Part shown: one piece after another, positions 9,598-16,511 of the stretch
Numbering within the stretch: position 1 is the stretch's first letter
Layout of the letters: every line of letters starts with the position of its first letter
IMG/VR virus record: IMGVR_UViG_3300043254_000051
Span: 1 to 37,999 of that record
Direction: 5' to 3' (one strand)
DNA from: a virus
Length of the DNA stretch: 37,999 bases
Translations under genes and position numbers: made by a program
The notes under the pieces: generated by a model
What the model saw: the letters and a program-made list of their open reading frames with translations, nothing else
What the model was told of the DNA's origin: nothing
The model's database searches: none

Positions 9598-10104
9598 TCA
9601 TGATTTCTTGTTGCCGCTTTTTTTGGCCCAGATGCTGAAAAAAAGCGGCTTACGCGCCGGATCGGCAAGCACGGCGTTGCGCAAAACTTCGTCCTCGATG
9701 ACCATTCCCGCCTGGTGGTAGGCGTGAACCATGCGCAGCGGCGCTACCGCGGTGACGATGCCGCCGTGCGAGTAACAACGGCCATAACGGAACACCATCA
9801 CGTCGCCTGACAGCGGCTGCACCACTTCGGCGCCGCGATCGAAGATGAAGCCGAGATAGCGCTCTTCGCTGCGGTGCAGATGCCAGTCCACCGGATAAGG
9901 CCGCGGATCGAACGGCGCACACAGATTCAAGTCGACGAAAACGCGCACCAGCAGCATGCCGCAATCGACGCCGACACCCTTGATATCGGCGCAGTTGTGA
10001 TAGGGCGTGCCGATCCATGACCGCGCCGCGGCGATGACGGCCGCACGTTGTGCGGCCTCGGACGACGGAGGACGGACGACGGAGGACGGATTGTTGTCGT
10101 CCAT
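9598..10104 (-). CDS. NlpC/P60 tail-tip peptidoglycan hydrolase
   Basis: A 168-residue NlpC/P60 cysteine peptidase, the counterpart of GTA ORFg14. Predicted role: cutting peptidoglycan peptide stems in the periplasm during genome entry. The catalytic cysteine is Cys48 in GVDCGMLL, the histidine is His113 in CYSHGGIV, and a third polar residue lies in HAYHQAG (about residues 127-130). The N-terminal 15 or so residues (DDNNPSSVVRPPSS) are not part of the fold; they are encoded by an inverted-repeat element that covers the start codon, so the original start may have been further inside. The gene lies between the DUF2163 hub and the gpJ-like gene with short gaps. Confidence 0.88.
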   Translation of the reverse strand: MDDNNPSSVVRPPSSEAAQRAAVIAAARSWIGTPYHNCADIKGVGVDCGMLLVRVFVDLNLCAPFDPRPYPVDWHLHRSEERYLGFIFDRGAEVVQPLSGDVMVFRYGRCYSHGGIVTAVAPLRMVHAYHQAGMVIEDEVLRNAVLADPARKPLFFSIWAKKSGNKKS

Positions 10105-10138
10105 GATCTGTCCTCTGTCGTCCGTCGTCTGTCGTCCG
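10059..10138. repeat. Imperfect inverted repeat over the NlpC/P60 start codon
   Basis: Two arms of about 28 bases (10059-10086 and 10111-10138), built from repeats of GGACGAC/GGAGGAC, are reverse complements with only a few mismatches and a 24-base loop. The ATG of the NlpC/P60 gene lies in the loop and one arm encodes its first residues. It looks like a small dispersed repeat that landed at the gene start. In mRNA it would form a strong hairpin around the start codon. Confidence 0.7.
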
Positions 10139-10140
10139 AA

Positions 10141-11028
10141 TCAGATCGCCATCTGTGGCGGCGGCACGTAGGGAAAGCCGCGAAAATTGACCAGATTGTT
10201 GAACTTCGCCTGGCACGTCGTCAGCGTGTGATCGCAGCCGAAAAACACCGTGAAGCCATCGCCCAACGCCGGCACGCTCTGCAGCGGATTGATGAGGTTC
10301 AACGAGGAGCCGTTCACCACCGAGCCGACCGTCGCCGTCACGCCGGCAAGAACGCCTGAGTTGAACGTGATCGTGCCCTGGGCAAAGTTGGCATTGGCGA
10401 GGGACCAATAGATGATCGAGGCTGTCGATCCGGCACCGACCGTGCCGCTGTTGCTGTACGACGGCGATATCGACGTCTTGCTGAGCTTGCATCCGCCATC
10501 GTAAAGCGTATGCAGGCAGGTCGGCTGATACATGTTGCGCGGCATATCGATGTCGAGCAGCACCAGATCGGAATTGACAGTCAGCTTTGCCGAAGTGCGG
10601 CCAATCTCATCGATATTGCCGAGCCGCCCCTTGAACAGCATCGCCGCGCCGATCGCAGTGCCGCCCAGCCGGTCGGAGAAAAACACCCGATAGCGCACGA
10701 TCTCGCAGCCGTCGAACGATCCGTCGCGCAACGCCTGTAGAAACGGCGCGCCGCCCGAAATGGCGTCGGTCGAGCGCGCCGCGATGGTGATCTGCTGCTG
10801 GTCGGCCTCGAGCCCGACTGCGGCCTTGTATTTGAGGCCATCGACCAGGATGGAGTTCGCCAGATAGGCGACGCCCGCATAGGTGAAGGTCACGTCGATA
10901 TTGGTATAGGCGAGCGTTGCGCCGCCTTGCAGCGAAAACAAAAAGGCGTCCGCCATCAGCAACTGGGCATCCGGGCTGGCGCGCGCCGCGTTGAGATACG
11001 AGATCAGCGCAGTTGACGCGGGCTTCAT
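10141..11028 (-). CDS. DUF2163 baseplate hub protein (GTA gp13 type)
   Basis: A 295-residue protein of the DUF2163/TIGR02218 type, the counterpart of GTA ORFg13 and comparable to lambda gpL. Four cysteines, Cys171 and Cys180 (PTCLHTLYDGGC) and Cys265 and Cys272 (GCDHTLTTC), match the pattern that binds an iron-sulfur cluster in this hub family. It would join the tail tube end to the host-specificity protein. It lies two bases after the DUF2460 gene and just before the NlpC/P60 gene, the usual order in alphaproteobacterial tail operons. Confidence 0.87.
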   Translation of the reverse strand: MKPASTALISYLNAARASPDAQLLMADAFLFSLQGGATLAYTNIDVTFTYAGVAYLANSILVDGLKYKAAVGLEADQQQITIAARSTDAISGGAPFLQALRDGSFDGCEIVRYRVFFSDRLGGTAIGAAMLFKGRLGNIDEIGRTSAKLTVNSDLVLLDIDMPRNMYQPTCLHTLYDGGCKLSKTSISPSYSNSGTVGAGSTASIIYWSLANANFAQGTITFNSGVLAGVTATVGSVVNGSSLNLINPLQSVPALGDGFTVFFGCDHTLTTCQAKFNNLVNFRGFPYVPPPQMAI

Positions 11029-11029
11029 C

Positions 11030-11650
11030 TCACTGCCCGCTCTTCACGCTGCGGAATTTCATGCTTTGGAGCTTCCACAGGTTCGACATGAATTCCTCGA
11101 ATTCCATCTGATCGTCGATGAACCGGCACTGGAAGGCGAACGAGAAATCGGCGGACACCACGACGCCGGCGCCGGGCGGCGTCGTGAAGGTCAGCGTGTT
11201 CGGCGTCGTCAGGCCGAAGCTGCCGCCCGATTGCGGCGTGCCATTGAGATAGACATGCGAGACCGCGGTGACCCAGCCGACCGGCTCGGCGAAGCCGCCG
11301 AGCGCGCGGACGAAGCTGAAAGCGGTCGTCGCGCCGTCGCCGACGCCGATGCCTTGACTGGTCGCGGAATTATCGTCCGGATCGATATAAAGAAACGTGC
11401 CGAACTGGCCCTGCAGCTGCAGGAAAAAACCCATCAGGTTTTGCAGGCTCGACGCGCCGAGCCCGGCAAATCCGCTCGCCGACGAGGTGAGACCATAGGT
11501 CGCCTCGAACTCGTAGAGCGGATAGTTCATCAGCGCGATACGCACCTCGCGGCCCGACGCATGCGAGGCGATGCGGGTATTGAACGCGGGCTTCTTGCGG
11601 CGCGACCAGGCCAGCCCCGGCAATGTCGGCAGCGAAGGCGGCGTCGTCAT
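11030..11650 (-). CDS. DUF2460 distal tail protein (GTA gp12 type)
   Basis: A 206-residue protein of the DUF2460/TIGR02217 family, equivalent to GTA ORFg12 and to Dit-type distal tail proteins. Typical elements are an N-terminal GREVRIALMNYPLYEFEATY segment, a GTFLYIDPDDNSA turn and, near the end, the acidic DDQMEFEEFMSNLWKLQSM stretch. It caps the tail tube and holds the hub. The next gene (DUF2163) starts two bases after its stop. Confidence 0.87.
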   Translation of the reverse strand: MTTPPSLPTLPGLAWSRRKKPAFNTRIASHASGREVRIALMNYPLYEFEATYGLTSSASGFAGLGASSLQNLMGFFLQLQGQFGTFLYIDPDDNSATSQGIGVGDGATTAFSFVRALGGFAEPVGWVTAVSHVYLNGTPQSGGSFGLTTPNTLTFTTPPGAGVVVSADFSFAFQCRFIDDQMEFEEFMSNLWKLQSMKFRSVKSGQ

Positions 11651-11665
11651 GGTGTTTCGCTCCTG

Positions 11666-12892
11666 TCACGCCCGCGCGCCGCGCAGCCCGAGATGGGCGC
11701 CGCTCTTGATGCCGTTATTGATGGCGCGGATCATGTGTTTGGCGTTGTCGTGGAAGAAACGTTCGACGCTTCGCGAATCCAATGCCGAGATATTGACGCT
11801 GACCGGGGCGTGAACGGTGCTGCCCATGCCGGCGCCGGTGAACGGTCCCGACGTCTTCGCCGACGGAATGATCTTCTCGCCCTGATGGATGACCGCCAGG
11901 CCGCTGCGCACCACGTAATCGGTGCCGACGTCGGCACTCGCCACAAGGCCGATGGCGCCGGCGGCAATGGCGCCGCCAGCCGCCAAGCCGATCGCGGGCG
12001 CCGCCGGACCGGCCTCCGGGGCGACTGCCGCCGATACTTCGCTGGCCGTTTGACCGGCCGAGGCGTAGATCGATTTCAGCGCATTGCCGATGACTTCAAA
12101 AATGCTGACTTTGCCCGAGGCCAGCTCCGCTGCCGTGCGCGCCGCGGAACCGGTTGTCGTTGCAGCGGTCTTGGCGGTCTCCGTGGCAACATGAGTGGTC
12201 AACTCGCTCGCCTTACTGGCCAGAAACTCGGCGGTCGCCTTGATCTGATTCTCGATGAATTTCAGCGCTAGATCGGCGCTGATGTTCTTCATTGCTTTGG
12301 ACCACGACGTGGTGCCGGCGAGCAGTCCTTTCAATTGCGAGTTTATAGCGCCGGCCACTTGATCGGCGGCCGCTTTCCATTCCTGCGCATATTTCAACGC
12401 TGCCTGGTCGTTGGCTTTTTCTATGTCGAGATCCGCCTTTTTCTGGTCGAGGATTTTCTGGTCCTCGATCCGCTTCAAAATAACGGCATCGCCGTTGGCC
12501 GCTGCCCTCTGCTTCTCGAGCGCCTTCAGCTGCGCGTCCAATCGCTTTTGGATCGCAGCGATCGTTGCCGCGGTCTTTTCCTCCTCGGTAATTTTATGAA
12601 GAGCGAGCGAGGTTTTGAGATGCTCCATCTCCTCCTGATAGGCGATATTGGCTTGCTGCATCTGGCTCCGCATCTCTTCGGCGGCAAGCCGCGCCCCCTG
12701 CCGATTGGAAGCCGCGGCGCTGAGCTTGCTTCCCGCCTCGTCCGCGCTGTCGCCCATTGCATTGAGCTGGCCGGACAGCTCCTTGATCGACGCCACATAG
12801 GCCGCGACCGACGCCTTGGCGCGGCCAACGCCTTCCTCGAGCCCATCGGTCGAAGCGCCAAAGCTCACCTCGACGCTATTGTCGTTGGCCAT
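11666..12892 (-). CDS. Short tail tape measure protein
   Basis: A 408-residue protein in the tape measure position, after the tail chaperone genes. Residues about 20-180 are rich in Ala, Lys, Glu and Gln and predicted coiled coil. The C-terminal half is Ala/Gly-rich and hydrophobic (about 285-320), and the end is basic (SGAHLGLRGARA). This is short for a siphophage tape measure. Using the usual rule of about 1.5 angstrom per residue, the tail would be only around 60 nm. The start ATG at 12892 begins with a conserved-looking MANDNSVEVSFGAS segment. Confidence 0.82.
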   Translation of the reverse strand: MANDNSVEVSFGASTDGLEEGVGRAKASVAAYVASIKELSGQLNAMGDSADEAGSKLSAAASNRQGARLAAEEMRSQMQQANIAYQEEMEHLKTSLALHKITEEEKTAATIAAIQKRLDAQLKALEKQRAAANGDAVILKRIEDQKILDQKKADLDIEKANDQAALKYAQEWKAAADQVAGAINSQLKGLLAGTTSWSKAMKNISADLALKFIENQIKATAEFLASKASELTTHVATETAKTAATTTGSAARTAAELASGKVSIFEVIGNALKSIYASAGQTASEVSAAVAPEAGPAAPAIGLAAGGAIAAGAIGLVASADVGTDYVVRSGLAVIHQGEKIIPSAKTSGPFTGAGMGSTVHAPVSVNISALDSRSVERFFHDNAKHMIRAINNGIKSGAHLGLRGARA

Positions 12893-12907
12893 CGCGTGCC
12901 TCCTGGC

Positions 12908-13108
12908 TTATTTGATCATTCCGCCCGGGAACATCGCGAGCAGATCGTGATAATTTTTCGAGGCTTGCTGTTTCGGCTTGATGCCGAGATAGGCCGCCAC
13001 CATCCGCCGCAGCGGCGGGCAATCTGCCCAGGCGCGATGCAGGTCTTCGAGAAAAAACACGTCGACCTGGTCCAAGACCTGATCGCGCGTCCAGTTGAGC
13101 TCAATCAC
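12908..13108 (-). CDS. Second tail assembly chaperone-like small protein
   Basis: A 66-residue protein between the first chaperone and the tape measure, the place where siphophages encode the second tail assembly chaperone (gpT-like), and where GTAs have a small gene. The GTG start overlaps the stop of the previous gene as GTGA, so translation is probably coupled rather than reached by programmed frameshift. The sequence has an AYLGIKPKQQASKNYHDLL segment and many aromatic residues. Identity rests mainly on position. Confidence 0.68.
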   Translation of the reverse strand: MIELNWTRDQVLDQVDVFFLEDLHRAWADCPPLRRMVAAYLGIKPKQQASKNYHDLLAMFPGGMIK

Positions 13109-13497
13109 GAGGTCGGCGACGAGGGCCCGCCAGTCGAAGGCGTCAAAGCGCTCGCCGCCGAAATTTCCCCCACGGCATCGACCTTTCTGCCGCCGGCCTG
13201 CTCGATCACGACCGGTAGCGCGGCGACAAGCTCGGCGATGGTGATGGGCAGATCGAAAAACTCGTCATGGGTCAGCCGCGGATGCGCCCGCCGCAGACCG
13301 TGCCACAGCACCTCGGCCAGCGGCATAAGCCGCTCGCCGGACAGATTGTCCATGCCGATGCCGGACAGTTTCGGCACGTAGTCGGCAATGGCCAGGATTT
13401 GCCGCAGCGACAACGGCGCCACATGGAAATCCTGGCCGCCGAGCCGCACCGTGCGCGCGGTCGAAAGGTCGATGGATTCGTCAGGCTGGACAGTCAC
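13105..13497 (-). CDS. Tail assembly chaperone
   Basis: A 130-residue protein upstream of the tape measure. The N-terminal RTVRLGGQDFHVAPLSLRQ segment is typical of gpG-like tail assembly chaperones, which coat the tape measure before tube polymerisation. The C-terminus (from about residue 105) is Ser/Pro/Gly-rich and looks flexible. The stop is overlapped by the GTG of the next gene. I saw no convincing slippery heptamer, so a fusion product of the lambda G-GT type is not supported. Confidence 0.72.
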   Translation of the reverse strand: MTVQPDESIDLSTARTVRLGGQDFHVAPLSLRQILAIADYVPKLSGIGMDNLSGERLMPLAEVLWHGLRRAHPRLTHDEFFDLPITIAELVAALPVVIEQAGGRKVDAVGEISAASALTPSTGGPSSPTS

Positions 13498-13556
13498 GCC
13501 ACGTCTCCTTGCCCGCTTGGCGGCCGCATTTCAGCGCGGTTGCCGGCTGTTTAGGG

Positions 13557-13672
13557 TGTTTCAACACTTTGGAGTGATATTCATCTTAACTGTTGAAACC
13601 ATTGAAAATACGCTATATTTATAGTCTCAACAGTAGATATGGAAAGATAGAAAAACTGTTGAAATGATTGAA
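13557..13672 (+). promoter_or_regulatory. AT-rich promoter with repeated TGTTGAAA words before the moron gene
   Basis: This is the most AT-rich stretch of the tail region. A 19-base direct repeat with two mismatches is present at 13588-13606 and 13654-13672; the second copy covers the start codon at 13664. Inverted half sites (TTTCAACA at 13559 and CTCAACAG at about 13626) give four related words. A possible sigma-70 promoter is TTGAAA (13593-13598), a 15-base spacer, and TATATT (13614-13619). The arrangement fits a self-regulated gene with operators over the promoter and ribosome binding site. This is inferred from repeats only. Confidence 0.5.
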
Positions 13673-14692
13673 TTTCAAGAGCTTAACAGCGACCAGCGGC
13701 GCGAAGCGGTCAACACGCAACAGCGCTACGCGGCCTATCGCGAGGCCACCGAACGCGCCAAAGGGTACCGCGGCTCGATGGTCTGGACGCAGATCAAGGG
13801 GCGCGATTATCTGGTCCGAAGTCACTACGACACACCAGGAGTCAGGCGACAAATCTCGCTCGGTCCGCGCTCCAAAGAGACCGAGACCATCAAGCTCGAC
13901 TACGAACGCGGCCGGTCGGACGCACGGGACCGCGTGAAAAACTTAAAAGCCGTCATCGAACGGCAATCGGCGATCAACCGCGCTGTTGGGCTCGGCCGCG
14001 TGCCGCTGATCGGAGCGAAGATCATTCGCGCCTTGGATCAGGCGGCAATGCTCGGTTCGGTCATCCGGGTGCTCGGCACCAATTCCATCTATGCCTATGA
14101 GGCCGCCGCAGGCGTCCGCATCGATCCCGGCCTGACCAGCACCGAGGATATCGACTTGCTGCTCGATGCCCGCGGCGAATTGACTGTTGCGGCGAGCGAG
14201 AACGTCTCGCATCCATCGCTGCTTCACTTGCTGAAAAAGATCGATCGCAGCTTCGAGCGCGGGAAGGAGCCATTCCGCGCCGTCAACGGCGACGGCTACC
14301 TCGTTGATCTAATCAAGCCATTGCGCAATCCACCTTGGCGGGATGAACGGCAGCGGGTCAGCGCCGATGCCGGCGACCTTCTGGCCGCCGAAATAGAAGG
14401 CCTGGTTTGGCACGAAAGCGCACCCGCTTTCGAGGCGGTTGCCATAGACGAAAAGGGCCAACCTTTACGCATCGTCACGACCGACCCGCGCGTATGGGCC
14501 GCGCACAAGCTTTGGCTATCCAAGCGCCAGGATCGCGAGCCGCTCAAACGTCGGCGCGATGAAGCCCAAGCCCGCGCCATCGGCAGCCTCGTCGCACAGT
14601 ACCTGCCTCACCTGCCGTATGCCTCGGACCAATTGCGAATGCTTCCGAAGCCGGTCTTTGAAAAGGCAGCTCCCCTTTTCAGTCCTTTATAG
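13664..14692 (+). CDS. GSU2403-family nucleotidyltransferase-fold protein (moron)
   Basis: A 342-residue protein resembling the GSU2403/NTP_transf_8 family of minimal nucleotidyltransferase-fold proteins. The core GTNSIYAYEAAAGVRI followed by STEDIDLLLD matches the G-[ST] plus [DE]-h-[DE] pattern of the fold. The N-terminal 130 residues are helical and charged, and the C-terminal part has a conserved-looking TTDPRVWAAHKLWLSKR segment. The natural substrate of the family is not known to me. It is the only plus-strand gene here, inserted between the tail tube and the tail chaperones, with its own AT-rich promoter region. It is therefore a moron, possibly expressed from the prophage. Defence or toxin roles known for other nucleotidyltransferase-fold proteins are only analogies. 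Confidence 0.75.
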   Translation: MIEFQELNSDQRREAVNTQQRYAAYREATERAKGYRGSMVWTQIKGRDYLVRSHYDTPGVRRQISLGPRSKETETIKLDYERGRSDARDRVKNLKAVIERQSAINRAVGLGRVPLIGAKIIRALDQAAMLGSVIRVLGTNSIYAYEAAAGVRIDPGLTSTEDIDLLLDARGELTVAASENVSHPSLLHLLKKIDRSFERGKEPFRAVNGDGYLVDLIKPLRNPPWRDERQRVSADAGDLLAAEIEGLVWHESAPAFEAVAIDEKGQPLRIVTTDPRVWAAHKLWLSKRQDREPLKRRRDEAQARAIGSLVAQYLPHLPYASDQLRMLPKPVFEKAAPLFSPL

Positions 14693-14720
14693 GCAGAGCT
14701 CACCGTCTGGTTCCGCTGCC

Positions 14721-15461
14721 CTATTCGCTCAAGCTGATGCTGCCGATATTGTTCGACGCGTCCGCGATCGCCTGGAAATCGAACTCGGCGACGGTGAATT
14801 TCTGATTGGCGAACGGCAGCGACAGTTTTGGCGAGACGCAGGCGTTGAGCTTCACCACCAAATCCTTGGCAACGCCGAAATAGTTGAAGGTTTCCTTCAA
14901 CGAGATTTCGAACGTCGGCATCGGGCCGGTGAGCTGGTTGGTGAGGCTGATCTTGTTGCCGGAGGAGACGGCGTAGGTGTAATAGATCAGCACCACCGCG
15001 TTATTGTCGGCGGTATTGAAGCTGTAGACCCCGCCCGCAACGCTGTATTGGCCTTGCGCCGGCGACGACGCCACCGGCGCGAGCTGTGCGCCGCTCGAGG
15101 CGTAAAACACGCCGTAATCCTCGGCAAAGGTGCCGCTGTTGGCGACGGTGACAGCGCCCGACGCGACGGTGTCGGTCTCGCCCGTGGTCATTTCCAGCAT
15201 GCTGTTCGCCGCCAAGGTCTGGCCGAGGAACAGATTGTTGATCTGGTTTGCCTGCAGACGCGCGTATTTCGCCTTGCCGGCAATCTTGAATTCGCCACCG
15301 CCGGCCGCGACCGGCATATTGTACTGGCCGAGAAGGAACTCGACCTTGCGGTCGAAATCGAGCGAAACCGATTCCAGCGTGCCGAGCAGCGCGGGCGGCG
15401 TATTGGCGACGTCGGTGCGCTTGCCGATCAGCGTGCCGGAACCGAAGGCGTATTGGGTCAT
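14721..15461 (-). CDS. Major tail tube protein with inserted decoration domain
   Basis: A 246-residue protein in the tail tube position. Residues about 1-95 and 170-246 form the tube fold (ending in KFTVAEFDFQAIADAS). Residues about 97-165 are an inserted module with the pattern GVFYASSGAQLAPVASSP then YSVAGGVYSF and VVLIYYTY. The same module, clearly related, is inserted in the head-tail connector at 18087-18917. In many phages such surface domains decorate the tube and help adhesion, so an exposed decoration role is likely. The gene converges with the plus-strand moron, 28 bases away. Confidence 0.83.
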   Translation of the reverse strand: MTQYAFGSGTLIGKRTDVANTPPALLGTLESVSLDFDRKVEFLLGQYNMPVAAGGGEFKIAGKAKYARLQANQINNLFLGQTLAANSMLEMTTGETDTVASGAVTVANSGTFAEDYGVFYASSGAQLAPVASSPAQGQYSVAGGVYSFNTADNNAVVLIYYTYAVSSGNKISLTNQLTGPMPTFEISLKETFNYFGVAKDLVVKLNACVSPKLSLPFANQKFTVAEFDFQAIADASNNIGSISLSE

Positions 15462-15501
15462 GGATGTGTCTCCTGGTCAGAGTTTTGGAAATGGGGTGAA
15501 G

Positions 15502-15579
15502 GGCGAGTAGCGAAATGGCGAATGGCGCTCGGAAAGGGCAAAACCCCTTCTCTATTCGCTATTCGCCACTCGCCATTCG
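15502..15579. repeat. Inverted low-complexity repeat between tail genes
   Basis: Arms at about 15502-15527 and 15552-15579 are built from GGCGAATG/GGCGAATAG words in opposite orientation, separated by a GGGCAAAACCCC segment. It fills the gap between the tail terminator and the tail tube gene and resembles a dispersed intergenic repeat. Next to it, a perfect small hairpin (GTGCCG, TTA, CGGCAC; 15582-15596) spans the stop codon of the tail terminator. Neither has a U-run in the direction of transcription, so I do not call a terminator. Confidence 0.55.
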
Positions 15580-15587
15580 TTGTGCCG

Positions 15588-16034
15588 TTACGGCACCAAA
15601 ATCTGGAACGGAATCGCGGCGACGGCCTTGCCATCGATGTCGCCGGTATCGATGAACACTGGGCCAAACGAGTAGCAATGAGCGACAAGGCCGCCGAGGG
15701 TCTGTTTGTTGCCGTTCATCGTATCGGCGCCACTTGGCGCCACCGCGGCGTCGACGGCGTCGAGCAGCGCATTCATCGCGGTATCCGGCGTGTCCTCCGG
15801 ATCCATCCCGGCCGAGAGATAGACGAACACATGGGCATTGATGGTCAGCGTCGGCAAACCCTCGTTCTGCCGGCCGCGCACCTCGCCAGTCTTGAGCATG
15901 GTCAGAAACGGCATCTGCGTCTCGTTGACCTGATCCCAATGCACGAAGCGCCGGCTCGTCGCCGTGAAACTCGCCGCGCCTTTGATGAGGTCGAAGAAGG
16001 CAACGGAAATCTGTTCGCGGGTGACCGTGGTCAT
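15588..16034 (-). CDS. Tail terminator / DUF3168-like tail completion protein
   Basis: A 148-residue protein just upstream of the tail tube gene. The N-terminal TREQISVAFFDLI, the RRFVHWDQVNETQMPFL segment and the central TINAHVFVYL strand fit the DUF3168/gpU-like tail terminator group, which stops tube growth and joins head to tail. The first half is separated from its usual upstream neighbours (connector and neck proteins) by the deaminase/Imm1 pair, which therefore looks inserted into this gene order. Confidence 0.75.
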   Translation of the reverse strand: MTTVTREQISVAFFDLIKGAASFTATSRRFVHWDQVNETQMPFLTMLKTGEVRGRQNEGLPTLTINAHVFVYLSAGMDPEDTPDTAMNALLDAVDAAVAPSGADTMNGNKQTLGGLVAHCYSFGPVFIDTGDIDGKAVAAIPFQILVP

Positions 16035-16112
16035 CGCGTGTTCCCCGTGAATTGTCGTTCCAATACCCCGTAGCCGCGGCCTTAAGCCGTGAACCTCAGG
16101 GCCGGATAATTG

Positions 16113-16511
16113 TTATATGGAGTCCCAAGAAAAGGCGTCGCAACGCTCGCCTGTTTCCAGAAAATACAGCGCTATCTTTTTCAATTCGTCGAAGGTCAAT
16201 ATATTTCGCGCCGGCACCGGAGTGGGAGTATTTGCCGTGAGAAACTCTACATACCCGCTCATCAAACGTGGTTGAGGTGCAACGGCGACGAGGTACGGCG
16301 GATCGCCGTCAGTGCGACTATGTTGGACGCAACCAATCTCACCGCCCATCCCGATCATAAGCTCGAATCCGTTATCGCCCGAGAATCGTCCGAAGAACGG
16401 AGCGTTGCTTCGCCTTCTGTTGAGCAAATCGACGAGCGATGCCTCGTCTGCAATAACCTCGCCATTCATTATATCAAATTTGTCCTGCTGATTGACATAT
16501 TTGATCTTCAT
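16113..16511 (-). CDS. Imm1-family immunity protein
   Basis: A 132-residue acidic protein whose ATG overlaps the stop of the deaminase gene (ATGA), as expected of a cognate immunity gene. The layout fits Imm1 (PF14430): a central FELMIGMGGEIGCVQ strand pair and a C-terminal ILTFDELKKIALYFLETGER segment ending in a Trp-containing motif (FSWDSI). Imm1 proteins are the known partners of SCP1.201/DddA-type deaminases, including DddI, which supports both calls. It should bind and block the deaminase in the cytoplasm. Confidence 0.82.
   Translation of the reverse strand: MKIKYVNQQDKFDIMNGEVIADEASLVDLLNRRRSNAPFFGRFSGDNGFELMIGMGGEIGCVQHSRTDGDPPYLVAVAPQPRLMSGYVEFLTANTPTPVPARNILTFDELKKIALYFLETGERCDAFSWDSI

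Noticed and set aside
10991-12271. Long plus-strand open frame opposite the tape measure and DUF2460 genes
   Set aside because: Antisense shadow; it crosses several real genes whose order and motifs are well supported.
12908-13497. Programmed frameshift between the two tail chaperone genes
   Set aside because: I found no clear slippery heptamer before the overlap, and the GTGA junction explains the second gene by coupled translation.
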